DNA of 64,000 nucleotides, taken from NCBI GenBank assembly GCA_028023455.1, contig JAQFVV010012991.1, positions 274,580-338,579 on the forward strand, written 5' to 3'. Shown here in pieces: positions 35,470 through 47,769 of this stretch (position 1 is its first letter; every line of letters begins with the position of its first letter). This DNA comes from Epiperipatus broadwayi (lineage: Eukaryota > Onychophora > Udeonychophora > Euonychophora > Peripatidae). Both the position numbers and the translations under genes were made by a program. The notes under the pieces were generated by a model. That model saw only the letters and a list, made by a program, of their open reading frames with translations, did not search any database and was not told where the DNA came from.

Positions 35470-35880
35470 CCCATAAATGAAAAAATATGGATGATTTAGT
35501 CTGCAAGTTATGTAAGAAAGGCATAAAAATATTAGGCATCTGTTAATTGAATGTAAATGTCTGCAAGCAGAAAGGGTATAAATAATGAAGTTGTGGGAGA
35601 ATAAATATAAACAACATGATTATACAGAAAGTGGATTCTTGGTTCTTATGCTGGGTTTGGGAAAATATAAGGGGGATTTAGATATAAAGGCCATAGAGTT
35701 AACAAAGATTATGTTGTGGAAATGGGATTGAACAGGATAGAGAAGAATATGAAAAAAACAGGGTCAGGAGTGGTAAGAAAGATAAGGTGGCTAACAGGTT
35801 TCTCTGGGCATATTGGCTGATAGATTCCTGACTCTGAAAGGAGAAGCCACAGTGGATCACATCTCATCAAGTCAGGTGGT
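35470..35880 (+). pseudogene. LINE 3' end copy (same family as 7829-9345)
   Basis: Broken plus-strand frames give NIRHLLIECKCLQAERV, IMKLWENKYKQHDYTES and GDLDIKAIELTKIMLWKWD, closely matching the C-terminal block of the minus-strand LINE at 7831-8079. A TGA interrupts the frame just before the Cys motif. It is severely 5'-truncated. Confidence 0.85.
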
Positions 35881-36674
35881 AGATTTGTTTAGTTATTTCA
35901 TAGCTAGGTAAAGCTTCTATATTTTTCCAAATGTAATGTGATAGTTTTGCTTATTTATTTCACGGCTAGATGGAGCTTAATCATCTCTGCTATATTTTTA
36001 TATGCATTTAATGCTTTATTAAGTTAATATTCAATGTTTATCACATATATGTATTAGTAATGTAAAAAAAAATCATTACAGTTTGTGATTTATCTCTAAA
36101 GTTGAGGTGTGAGAAATAATTATAGTAAGGGGCTAGTCAGCACGATGCATCACAATCATTAAGTTTCACACCTGAGTAATTTAATAAATATATAAATCAT
36201 CTGGTCTAATTAATTTATGCAAATCATATAATTTATTTATGAAGTCAAATTTATAGTTAACAACATTTTCTTTATTACTTAAATATCAGAAAATATAAAT
36301 AAATGCAAAAACATCCTTAAAATCTTTGACCAAGAAAATTCTTCCTTTAGAATTCATAATTAATTTTGATTTTCTGTTTGCCAAAATATCTTTTTACTAA
36401 ATATGTTTTTAAAAACAATTAATTTGAAAAATCATAAATCGTTTTAAAATTTTGTGACCGTTTTTTAGTTATATCTACTTTTATTAGATGATATTTTTAA
36501 TTAACTTAAAATTAATTTATACTGCTTTAAATTGGAATAGATACGCACGCGCGTACACACTTTACCTCATTTGTAGTTTATATTAGTTATCTTAATTATT
36601 ATTTTGCTGCTATAATTGTTCGATCTTGTGATAATAATTATGTCAACATTATAATATATATTTATTCATTTTTT
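35881..36674. other. No feature recognised
   Basis: AT-rich sequence without recognised features. Confidence 0.45.
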
Positions 36675-37140
36675 AAATATTTGTATTTAAATTATAAGGG
36701 ACTTGAAGACAGACTTTCAAGACCCTTCAGCTATCCGCTCTATCTTGTACAACCGATATGTACAAGCACACACATGTGAAAAAGATAAATGATCTCCAAT
36801 ATATGTATGTCACGCTGAACCACCAATCATCCGTTGGTCTTTACATCATAGTCTCCCGCACACATATATATAATCAGTGCTCGGTTTATATTAAGATAGC
36901 AAATCTTCAAACTTTAATGAACAGGCTTCAATCTTCTCCACCCTCGAACTCTTGTCATCCATACCATTGAAAATTTGATGATGGAATGCCAAATCCCTTG
37001 TTGATGCCAATATTATTGTCATACCCATGTTGACCTCAAGTCACTCTGATCCCTCATGTATAGGACCTTATTCATTTAAATACAGAAAAGCAGGATAGGC
37101 AGAATACAGACTGAATCTGGAATATTTGATTGAATACAAG
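36675..37140 (-). repeat. Repeat F2, minus-strand member of an inverted pair
   Basis: It starts with the T-arm-like end (AAGGGACTTGAAGACAGAC; on the minus strand GTCTTCAAGTCCC). It then contains blocks that reappear inverted at 37690-37950: ACTTTAATG, CCTCATGTATAGGACCTTAT, GAATCTGGAATATTTGATTG. Confidence 0.7.
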
Positions 37141-37477
37141 TATAATTTATATAAACCACTAAACATCACATGATCACCATCTCTTATACTAGCACATAAT
37201 TGTTATTAAATAAGGCAAAGCTCTCCATACAGTAGTGCCACCCTGTGCCAACCAGAGTAACCAATGGATGCCAGAAGGCTTGTGCATAAAATCCCTATCT
37301 AGTGCCTACTCATCCAATATCCCCAGACTAGTTTATGGCTTGTGGCCTTTGTCAGTGAGGAGCTTTGTATCTGAGAGCACTGCACCTAGATCTTAGGATC
37401 TAGGTGCATCCATTGATTACTCTGGTTGGCACAGGGTGGCACTACTGTATGGAGAGTTTTGCCTTATAATTTATATA
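37141..37477. mobile_element. Foldback retroposon F1, copy 6 (most complete), with target duplication
   Basis: The 311-bp element 37154-37464 is flanked by TATAATTTATATA at 37141-37153 and 37465-37477. Joining the flanks gives GAATACAAGTATAATTTATA followed by CTG, and the same sequence without any insertion occurs (inverted) at 37640-37690 and 39070-39115. The empty site is therefore visible. Arms GGCAAAGCTCTCCATACAGT...CAACCAGAGTAACCAATGG pair with the right side. The centre holds CCCCAGACTAGTTTATGGC and TCTAGGTGC. Confidence 0.9.
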
Positions 37478-37660
37478 CTGTGAGTTTTAGATGTAAATTA
37501 TAAGAGACTTGAATACAAGCTCCCTTCAGCTATTTGCTCTAGTTCATACAATTGATACATATGACCACATGTGAAAAAGATAAATTTATCACCAGTATAC
37601 AATAGTTGAAGGGAACTTGAAAGTTCTTTGTTCAAATTCCATATAATTTACATCTAAAAC
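37478..37660. repeat. Foldback of the F2 T-arm unit
   Basis: AAATTATAAGAGACTTGAAT...CCCTTCAGCTATTTGCTC is inverted as TAGTTGAAGGGAAC...TTGTTCAAATTCCATATAATTT. The box-B-like GTTCAAATTCC is on the plus-strand arm. Confidence 0.65.
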
Positions 37661-37937
37661 TCCAAGTATATAAATTATACTTGTATTCAATCAAATATTA
37701 CAGATCCAGTCTGGATTCTGCTGATTCCTCTTCTGAATATTTATATGAATAAGGTCCTATACATAAGAGGTCAGGCTGACTTAAAGTCAACATGGATATG
37801 ACAATCATTAAGAGATTTGGATGTTCCATTATCAGTTTTTTAATGGTATTGATGGTTGAAGAGTTGGAAGATGGAGTAGATTGAAAACTGTCCATTAAAG
37901 TTTGAAGATTTTGTATCTTAATATAAACTGAACACTG

Positions 37938-37938
<1 letters not shown>

Positions 37939-37985
<47 letters not shown>
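37939..37985. repeat. (TA)n microsatellite
   Basis: TA run directly before the first F3 unit. Confidence 0.95.
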
Positions 37986-37987
<2 letters not shown>

Positions 37988-38740
37988 ATCAATAGATGGC
38001 ATTTTACCAAAAACACCATCAAAGCATGTTTGTTTACATAAACATCAGAGTAAGCATTCACTACCTCTTTCGTTAGTTCCACCCTCAGGTCATGATTTCA
38101 AGCTGATTTGTTATCATCAGTGAAGGACAGGAAATAAGAAACTAGATCTAAACACTAAACTCTGATCATTTATGAAACAATTTCTATTCAGCTTGCAGAT
38201 GTGAATTTTTTAAACATGTAATGTCTTCAAACTCAGCATAGCAAGCCAGATAGCTATATGGGTCTGATATCAGTTCAGTATCACCACATAGTAGAAGCCT
38301 CTGCAATATATATCATTGCAAGAAAAACTTCAAAGGTACATTTATGAAAAACAAAAAAGCAAGTTAAACTTGCTAACACTTGTATTTATGATCAATAGAT
38401 GGCGTTTTACCAAAAACACCGTCAAAGCGTGTTTGTTTACATAAACATCAGAATAAGTATTCACTATCTCTTTCATTAGTTCCACCCTCAGATCATGATT
38501 TCAAGCTGATTTTCTATCATCAGTGAAAGACAGGAAATAAGAAAATAGATCTAAACACTAAACTCTGAGCATTTATGAAACAATTTCTATTCAGCTTGTA
38601 AGTGTGAATTTTTTAGAACATAATGTCTTCAAACCCAGCATAGCAAGCCTGATAGCTATATGGGTCTGATATCAGTTCAGTATCACCACATAGTAGAAGC
38701 CTCTGCAATATATATCATTGCAAGAAAAACTTCAAATTCC
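37985..38740 (+). repeat. Two tandem F3 units
   Basis: Unit 1 (37985-38390) and unit 2 (38391-38740, 3'-shortened) both begin GATCAATAGATGGC and share ACCAAAAACACC, GTTTGTTTACATAAACATCA, TTAGTTCCACCCTCAG, CATCAGTGAA, TAGATCTAAACACTAAACTC and TAGTAGAAGCCTCTGCAATA. The junction reads AACACTTGTATTTAT then GATCAATAG. No coding frame is kept. Confidence 0.85.
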
Positions 38741-39120
38741 AAACAGTCACCACTTAAACATTCACAGTAAATATAGTAATCAATATTTCTTACTGCTGTT
38801 AAGGTAACCTTCTCACCTTTTTAATAGCAAGAATGGAAATCCATTCTTACTAATGGTCCATTGAATATATATGGACACTTAAAGATTGCAACTGGACTAT
38901 ATATATGGGGGGGGTGATCTGAACCAATTGATGAGTGCTAATTTAGTATGAATACATGTATAGGAGACCTTTTTTCACATTGTGTGTGGATATGTGTATT
39001 GGTTCTATGAGATAGAGCATATAGCTGAAAGGAGCATAAAAGTTTGTGTTCAAATTCCTTATAAAATTTCCATTTAAAACTCCAAGTATATAAATTATAC
39101 TTGTATTCAATCAAATATAT

Positions 39121-40739
39121 GTATTTGTAAATTTTCTATTCAATCTTTTTGTTGTCATAGAAACAAATAAAGATATCTGAAAAAATTCCCAAAATGCATT
39201 TCTGTTCAATAAACTTTATCAGCTCTCTACTTTCAAATATCTTCATCATCAATCATTATTTATTCATCATATTTTATTCTGACTTACTCTACAAAAATAC
39301 AGTTTTTATATAACACTAATTATTATTTCCATATAAACATTTCATTAGTCTGAAGTTATGTTGATGTGAGTTAAGCAATAAGAATCCATTTGGATTATAT
39401 AAATGCAAACTATTCTGCAATGAATATTAACTGAAAGAAATAAAACTCCTTACTTTAAAAAAGAACATTTTGCATTGCATAATCTAAGCTTTTATTGACA
39501 GCTAAATAAATTTGTAATGTTTTTGTTTACTTATTTATTTTTTCAATAAAATTATTAAATATTCATTTTTAAGATATATATGATATTTCTATATTGCCTG
39601 TAGGTGAATATGTGGGACTTTTTGGAAAAAATTAATCTGTTAAAAATATGTCTGATACCAAACTAAAAATGATTCTTAATAATTTTACCATTTTTTACTT
39701 TATTTTAAATTTGAAATGTTAATTTTTTAATATTTTAAAACTAGTTCACTACTAAAAATTCCATATTGATTTTTATACATCTACTTTACATGCAACATTC
39801 ATAATAACTTATTAATGTATTATAAAAAAACTCAAGTATTAAATGATCCACAAAAGTAATGCTCCATAAAAACCAAAGCTAAAAAATACAATATATAAAA
39901 ACAAATAGCATAAAATTAAAATTAAATAAAAAATTTAAATATTTTAAAATTTATTAATTTTAAATTTATTCATGGATTCTATATTCAGATATGTTAATTT
40001 TAAAATTAAAACATTTTTAATATTCTAAACATGTTGTAAACAAAATATTGAAAAAATTAAGATATCACTATATTTTCTGGCCATTCATAGTATTTTTTCT
40101 AAAAATAGAAACCTTTCAGTTATTGAATAAAGTCAAATCTAACTCCTCTTATATATATTTAAAAGCATTTTTAAATAAATATTGATTAATAGTAATTTGT
40201 TTTTAAGTATTTATTTTAATGATCATGTTTATAAAAATGGACAATCAAAATGTAATATCTGAAATAAATTTATTTATACTCATGTGTATATGTGTTTAAA
40301 AATATATAAACATTTCATGAAAAAAAAAACTATTTTCCAATTTTTTTGCAAACTAATATTAAAAAATATAATTAATATTATAATCGCAAGCAATTTTTTT
40401 ATAATTAAAAGTAGTTTTACATTAAAATAATATTTTGTATAATGCAAAAATTTATTTAAACTTGTACTTACTTCAACCTATCTACCAATCTATCATGATA
40501 ATCCTATATATAATAAGATTGTCCATATATTTTTTTAAAAATATATTTTTTATAACAACTAAAAAACTATAAATCATAGTCCCATGTTTGATATACCATT
40601 AAAAATTATAAAAATGAATTTACAAATATTTATAACATGCTACATACTACTTTTTGCAATTCTACAAAGATGAATAATTATAAAATTGCTTATTCACAAC
40701 AGATAAATTGCTATGGGCAGCTTGAACTTAAATATTATT
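39121..40739. other. No feature recognised
   Basis: Very AT-rich, with stops everywhere and no repeat match. Confidence 0.5.
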
Positions 40740-40740
40740 G

Positions 40741-40772
<32 letters not shown>

Positions 40773-41625
40773 GACAATAGATGGCGTTCTACCAAAAACA
40801 CTGTCAAGCGTAAGTTTGTTTATATAAATGTCAGAACAAGCATTCACTATCTCTAACTTTAGTTCCACCTTCAGATCATGATTTCAAGCTATTTGCTATC
40901 ATCAGTGAAGGACAGGAATAAGAAAATAGATCTAAACACAAACTCTGAGCAATCTGAATAGAAACTATTTCAAAAACGCTCAGAGTTTGTGTTTAGATCT
41001 ATTTTCTTATTCCTGTCCTTCACTGACGATAGCAAATAGCTTGAAATCATGATCTGAAGGTGGAACTAAAGTTAGAGATAGTGAATGCTTGCTCTGATGT
41101 TTATGTAAACAAACTTATGCTTGATGGTGTTTTTGGTAGAATGCCACCTATTGTTATAAATATAAGCGTTAGCAAGTTTTAACTTGTGTTTTTTTGTTTT
41201 TCATAAATGTACCTTTGAGATCTTTCTTGCAATGATATATATTGCAGAGGCTTCTACTATGTGGTGATGCTGAACTGATGTCAGACCCATGTAGCTATCT
41301 GGCTTGCTATGCTGAGTTTGAAGATATTATGTATCTAAAAGATTCACGTTTGCAAGCTGAATAGAAATTGTTTCATAAATGCTCAGAGTTTGTGTTTAGA
41401 TCTATTTTCTTATTCCTGTCCTTCACTGATGATAGCAAATAGCTTGAAATCATTATCTGAAGGTGGAACTAAAGTTAAAGATAGTGAATGCTTGTTCTGA
41501 CATTTATGTAAACAAACTTACGCTTGACGGTGTTTTTGGTAGAACACCATCTATTGTCATAAATACAAGCATTAGCAAGTTTTAACTTGTGTTTTTTTTG
41601 TTTTTCACATATATATATATATTAG
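40740..41625. repeat. F3 cluster: one plus unit facing two minus units
   Basis: A (CA)n(TA)n run leads into a plus-orientated partial unit (40773-40955), which forms a large palindrome with a minus unit (40975-41160). A second, longer minus unit follows (about 41161-41615) and ends TTGTTTTTCAC before another TA run. Shared blocks are GATGGCGTTCTACC, AAAACTCTGAGC-like text, TTCCTGTCCTTCACTGA and AGCTTGAAATCAT. Palindrome arms are about 185 bp with a loop of about 20 bp. Confidence 0.85.
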
Positions 41626-42809
41626 CAGATGAACCTTTGGTAGATGGATATCTCAGATAACAGCAGTTATCTTTCAAATGTAATAGGTTTCCTTTTAAAT
41701 TATTGTTACATTATGTGGAAGATGTAGGGCATTCTGTCTATGACTGGATAACTATATTGGGGCAAGGTCAAAATGAAAATAAATCAGAGATTTAACATGC
41801 CATATACTGTTTCCAGTGATATTCATCAGCAAGCTGATTTTTTAAGATTCATTGGTGCTTGCATTCCTGACTTAAAGAAAAGATGCCAAAGACAGGTAAT
41901 ACAAAACTTTATACAAGAAATTTATAACTCTTATATACCTTTTTTTCTCATCAATGATTTTTGAAAGGTATTTTTAATTTGACATCCATCTGGCTCATAA
42001 ATTTTTGGCTTGCCTGTTTTTTTTTTCTTAAATATTACTTTATTTAATTAGTTTTTATTCCTTAATTACATTCTTAATTACTTGAGATATATAATAATCC
42101 AATTAATTACAATTTGTACACCTAATCAAATGTAACAAAATACAAAATATTCAGGACTAAATTTTTTTCTATTTATTTAATTATATCTTTCAGTAGCTAC
42201 CTGTTTCAGTTTTATTTTAGCTCAAAATTTATTATTTTGTTTAATTTAGTGAAAATAAAGATTATTTACTGAATATAAAGCAAAATCTATATTATAAAAT
42301 TTTCTGTTTTCATTTCCATTTCTATTTACTTTTACATGGTATATTAATATTTGGGGCCAGTTTCAGATTTCAGTAGAATATCTATAGTTATATTGCTTTT
42401 TACTTTTTTACAAATATTCTAATAGTTACTTTAGGTAATGATTACATTGGTAAAAATCAAATATATTTTTTATTATAACAATAAAATAACAGATCACTTT
42501 CCCCTAAAATAAAGCAACCAACCGATTCTAATTAGAAATAATGTTGGTGTATTTTCTGAACAAAAGTAATTTTATTTCTCAATTTTTTGCAATGTATTAT
42601 TATTAGTTTATTCATACAAATATAAATAATGCATATAGTAAATAAAATTAAATCTATTTTATTATAATAACTGGTTTAAATGTCATCTTTTATCAGTTCG
42701 AATACAGATGAAATAATGTGGAAATATTTCAAACTCCCAGTGAGCTTTATGGTACATATATCTCACTAGGGGTTTTTTTAGTACTGCATTTTTTATTTTA
42801 TAACTGATA
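41626..42809. other. No feature recognised
   Basis: AT-rich. The 63-codon frame at 41773-41964 has no motif I recognise. Confidence 0.45.
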
Positions 42810-42965
42810 TATTTGGGATTCAAACTCAGACTTTCATATGACCCTCAACTCTCCATGCCATCTTATATTACTGATTCATCCTGATCATACACATGTTGAA
42901 AAGATATGAGATGGCATGGACAGTTGAGGGTCATGTGAAAGTCTGAGTTTGAATCCCACATACAT
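42810..42965. repeat. Foldback of the F2 T-arm unit
   Basis: GGGATTCAAACTCAGACTTT...CCCTCAACTCTCCATGCC pairs with GGCATGGACAGTTGAGGG...AAAGTCTGAGTTTGAATCCC. The loop is about 45 bp. The right arm has the best box-B-like match of the family (GAGTTTGAATCCC). Confidence 0.8.
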
Positions 42966-43540
42966 TATATATATAACTGATAATAATTTTACTAAAAGAA
43001 AGCAACTTGGTGATCCCAGATATAAGTTCCATTTTTGCAACCTGCATTTGTATATTTCTTATACAAATATGATAGTTATTGCAAAAAATCAAATTTAGAA
43101 TGTCTATTATACTATAAAATAATACTTTTCTCATGGACACGATCTGTTAATGATATTGCAAAATGAGGCTGTGACCATTGTGGGTTAAAATTATTTTTAT
43201 TTTTGAAATTATGCTTTTAATAAAATTTAGCTAAAAATAAATTATCTCTTCATCAATAAGTACAAATGAAGAAAAAATATTTCAAAAATGAGTTAAATAA
43301 AACCTATGAATGTGTTCCAAAATAAATTAGGTAAAAACTTCATGATATGCTACCATTTTTGAATAAATATAACCTGTTATTAATAACTATAAATCATTAT
43401 ATTAATGTCATATAGACTTTAATCTCATTTAAAGTTCAGCATAAGTTTTATTATACACTTTACAGAATGTATTACTTCTATTTCCTCTCATCTTTCACTC
43501 ACATCTGGTATCAAATATGTAATTTAAAGTTGTAAACATT
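42966..43540. other. No feature recognised
   Basis: AT-rich sequence without recognised features. Confidence 0.45.
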
Positions 43541-44060
43541 AATTCTTATTAAGCGCACGATCAGCACATAAATACATATAAGGCTTTAACCTTAATACTA
43601 TGCACCTTGAGTGCTTAATTTTACCATGAGAGGGACCTCTACAAATATTAACACCAGATCGTGACTTTATAAAGATAAGAGCATCTCTCATGTATTTATG
43701 TGCTGATCATGTGCTTAATAAGAATTAATGATTACAACTTTATATTGAGTTGAAATATTTCCAATTATAAGACCTAAATATTAACTTGCTATAAATTGAA
43801 AGATTTTGTGAAGTTGATTTTTAAATGAGGTAGTGGTCTTAATTAATGAAGAACTTACTAGTTTCACACTCTCAAATCAAAATGCTTTAGATTTGCCTAT
43901 ATAACTAGAAAGTAGGTTGAAGATAAGATGGCCGCTCTTATCTTTATAAAGTCATAATCTTGTGTTAAGATTTGTAGAGGTCCCTCTCTTGGTAAAATTA
44001 AGCACTCAAGGTGCATAGTATTAAGGTTATAGCCTTATATGTATTTAAATATGTAATTGT
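43541..44060. repeat. Inverted pair of F4 units
   Basis: A minus-orientated partial F4 unit (43590-43690) and a plus-orientated unit (43870-44050) share AAGGTTATAGCC, AAGCACTCAAGGTGCATAGT and GTAGAGGTCCCTCTC as inverted blocks. Inside, AAGCGCACGATCAGCACATA is inverted as TATGTGCTGATCATGTGCTT. Confidence 0.7.
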
Positions 44061-45186
44061 AAATGTATTGCTCGTTATTTGGATAAAGACACCATAAAAA
44101 GCCAAAAAATTCCCAGATGCTGTTCTGCTTAATTAGCTTAAAGACTTCATCACACATGGCAAAATGGCTTCCATTATCATTCAATATTTTATTACAACCT
44201 ATCTCTTGTGCAATTTTAGTGATAAATTACCATTTTTAGATAGATATATCAATGCTTAAAATAATCATATATTAGTAGAGATTATTATATTAACTAATCA
44301 GTTTTATAAAGAAAGTGATTCACTGATGCTGCAGTTGGGCCCAAAAGGATTTAATAATTATCCATGGTATTCATTAGATGGTACTGCTTTCATTTGATGG
44401 CAGAACCTTGAACTAAAGGGTGTGCATTTTGATTGACTTTAATTCCTCTTAAAGAACTTAAATCGTTGTAGAATTTTGACAACTAAATCAACATTAATAG
44501 ATAGAAAAAATATTTTAAAAAATGATATTTGAAATGAGTTTTAAAATTATACAAAATAGTGTGGCTAATAGTGAATGGAGGCAGAGATATAAATATTTAG
44601 GAAGAAGTCATGCAATAATAGAATATTTGCAACTTACAACAACTACATCCACAGTTTTTTTAAATTTTGAAGATTATTCTCTTCTATATCTAATTCTTAA
44701 TTATTTTCATCGTGATTGTTTTTATTTTTTATTTTACATATGCACACAATGACTATCTATATTTCAACTGTTGTATCTACACTTCTATGTATCTACTATT
44801 GCTTTGATATTTTACGTTACTACTTCAAAAAATTCAATTGTACTATATATATAATAAACTGTAACATAGTGTTTTGAATTAAGGTAATCTTGAATATTAT
44901 TACTCCATTTCTTTATATGAGTAGTTGATTTATTTTAAAATTTTATATGGGGAGCAGCATGTATTTTTTTTGTGTATAGAATTTTAAAATTTTGTTTTTA
45001 AAGATATACTTAAAACCTTCATTCCACCACTCACATATTCTTTAAACATAAGACAAAAACATTTGAGAAAGACCGATCATGTCTTCATATATTTCTAGAC
45101 TGTGGGAATGAGTTGAGCCATATATGGAATAAAGTAGATGAAATTGAGATATTTCATGAGTTTAAATAAAGCAAGCAAAATGGATG
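44061..45186. other. No feature recognised
   Basis: AT-rich. The 76-codon frame at 44522-44752 shows no motif. Confidence 0.45.
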
Positions 45187-45745
45187 AATTTAATCATAGA
45201 ATTAAACTTGGTTGGAGTGCTTTTGATTTACAAATAAGAATATTAAAAGGGAATATGCCTATGTGTTTGAAAAGGAGGATTTTTAATGAGTATGTTTTAC
45301 CAGTTCTTACTTATGGATCTGAAACTTGGACACTTAACAGGAGAGCAATACAGAGACCTCAGCTCACTCAATGAAGTATGGAGAAATACATTGTAGGAGT
45401 AACAAGAAGATATGGAAAATGATGCAGGTGTAGAAGAACAAACATGTGTTACTGACATTATTTAAAGGAATTAAGAGACTGAAATGGAATTGGGATACAC
45501 ATATTGATAGAAGAGATGATAATAGAGGGGAAATCTTAAACTGGATTCCAAATGATTGTGAAAGACCTAGAAAGCGATCACATGTAAGATGGATGGATGA
45601 TATAAGGAAGTGTACTGGCGTTATGTGGAGAAGAGAGATTTGAGATCAGAGAAGATGAATTGAGCTTGGAGTGACCTTTATCTTTTAGTGGATTGATACT
45701 GTTTGAAAATGATGATGATGATGATGATAATGATGATGATATTAA
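45187..45745 (+). pseudogene. RTE-like LINE, C-terminal fragment (copy 4)
   Basis: Broken frames match the last 190 or so residues of the 27-kb protein: [49 protein letters not shown], then after frameshifts ILNWIPNDCERPRKRSHV and WMDDIRKCTGVMWRRE. It ends in a (GAT)n tail at about 45708-45740. Frameshifts near 45375-45445 and several premature stops show an old, dead copy. Confidence 0.9.
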
Positions 45746-47094
45746 TCTTTAACAAAGGATAAAGTTATATCAAGATTAGAGATATAATCTCAGATTTAAT
45801 AAGTGATTTGTAATAATCATTAGCGCAATTGTCTGAAATAAATAGCGTCAAAGTTGTGACTGCAAACTAACTAACACTTGTAAATCAAATCGCAATGATT
45901 TTGAATCTTGGTTTATACATCTTGAACGTAAAAAAGTAAATAAATGAGAAATTTTATTGGAATGAATTTGAAGTATTCTACTAAATATAATTACTTTCAC
46001 AAATAGTTTGGTTAGAAAAGTCTATCCAAAAAAAAATGTTATTTACTTCAATTGAAGTAAATATAGAATTAATTTTAAATTTTATATATTTTTTATGTCC
46101 ATTTATTTCTGAATTAACGTACAAATTCTTTATCGATTATCGGGAAGACGGTTTTTCTCCCTCGCAAAATACTGAGTGAATAAGAAATGAAAGTAAATTA
46201 ATTGATCTTGCTTAAATTGTAATTAAAATAACTATATATAACTAAAATAAAAATAGAAAATTATTTTGATAAACTGAAATGTCATTCATTAGAGTATAAT
46301 TAGAGAAATTAAACTATCTTGATTAGAAGTATACATAATTTATGTATTTCAAATAAAATTATAACATCAGATTAATTAATTTTAATACTCCTAAGATTAA
46401 TATAAAGTAAATTAATGCGTATTCCAATTCTCCCGCTCAACCAACAGATTTATTGGCCTAAGCCATTAGTGAATTGTTTTAGCAAGAGAGTAATTAATAC
46501 TCTTCGTGCACATACACTCACTTATATAAATAAGTGTATAAATGGGTAGATGAATAAACCGATCAATATTGAGCAAATAAATAAGTAAATGAATGAATAG
46601 ATAGATCAATAAAATCAAAACAGATGCATACAGATCTATAAATACTGAATTTTTACATCACTCAATCTATCTTTGCTAGAATATTTAACAATTTAATTAG
46701 AGTTGTTTTGCTAGTTATGCGCTTTTCTTAGTGTGTATATATATATATATAATGTTTAAAAGTTATCTTGAGAAAAAAATAGTATCCTATTAAAACATCA
46801 GTTAAAACCCACATATAAATATATAGTTGGATGAACAGATACATAGTCAATTCATATAGATTATAAATTTATAAATAAGTCACAAAATATTAGAACATAT
46901 CTATCAATTTCTTTCTACCTGAATACGTTTCTATTAATATGTATATTTTGATTCAGCAGTTAGGTGGTCGCTCGCATAATTATATAAGATGTTTGTGATG
47001 TGGTGAAATTGAGGTGAGAGATGTACTAAGAATATATATATATCACTAAAATCAATCAACAGTTAGATAATCTTAACCGGAATAACAATCAACA
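45746..47094. other. No feature recognised
   Basis: AT-rich sequence with short TA runs; no coding or repeat signal recognised. Confidence 0.45.
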
Positions 47095-47325
47095 ATTTAA
47101 ATATGTTATCTAAGCAGCCTTAATTTATGATCTACTATACTTATACTAAACATTGCAATTTGAATACGGAGACTGAAATCATTGATACTAAGAAGTTTAA
47201 ATAAACCTCCTTAGACAGGTAACTATAACCTGTCTGAATGCAAACTAATAAGTAGTCAATTATAACATTCAAACTGCAATTATAATTTTCAAACTGCACA
47301 CAATGTATTACTTAAATAATATGTG
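47095..47325 (-). repeat. Inverted copy of repeat F8
   Basis: The reverse complement matches 24640-24800: AATTGCAGTTTG, TATAATTGACTA, AACAGGTTATA, CCTGT, AAGGAG and TTTAAACTTCTT. Confidence 0.6.
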
Positions 47326-47330
47326 TAATA

Positions 47331-47458
47331 ATAATAATCATCATCATCAACCATTATCAATCCACTGGAGGATGAAGGTCTCTCCAAGTTTAATCCATCT
47401 TCTCCGATCTTCAGCTTTTCTTCTCCACATCACCCCTACACACTTTCTTATTTTATCT
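47331..47458 (-). pseudogene. RTE-like LINE, 3' end fragment (copy 5)
   Basis: On the minus strand it matches the last 35 or so codons (from AAAATAAGAAAGTGTGTAGG), and its last bases run through GATAATGGTTGA into a (ATC)n/(AAT)n tail. It is the shortest truncated copy in the window. Confidence 0.85.
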
Positions 47459-47728
47459 TTAAAAGACCAGATTGTTATATAGTGTTAAATGTAAATTACT
47501 TTCTACTTAGATGAAATTTTAAAAAACCATTAATCTAAATAATATCTTATTTTTATTATTTCTATCTGTTGTATATATGTGGAACTTTCAGTGTTATTCC
47601 ACATAAAGTACCTCCACAACTATATTTGTAGTATCTTTATTCAATTGGTGGTAGGTGTGACCTAGCTGAAAGGAAAGTATACATACTTTGATACAATAGA
47701 ATATACATGTATAAGTTCTGAACCCAGA

Positions 47729-47730
<2 letters not shown>

Positions 47731-47766
<36 letters not shown>
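47731..47766. repeat. (TA)n microsatellite
   Basis: TA run at the outer edge of the older LTR, probably its insertion site. Confidence 0.9.

Positions 47767-47769
<3 letters not shown>

Larger units (their letters stand above)
37661..39120 (+). repeat. Repeat F2, plus-strand member, interrupted by F3 units
   Basis: 37690-37940 matches the inverted block at 36880-37130 and positions 40-95 of the window. The F2 sequence resumes at 38910 with GATCTGAACCAATTGATGAG (compare GGACCAAGTGGTGAGTGC at 123) and ends with the T-arm unit near 39000-39060. A (TA)n run and two F3 units lie between. Confidence 0.65.
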
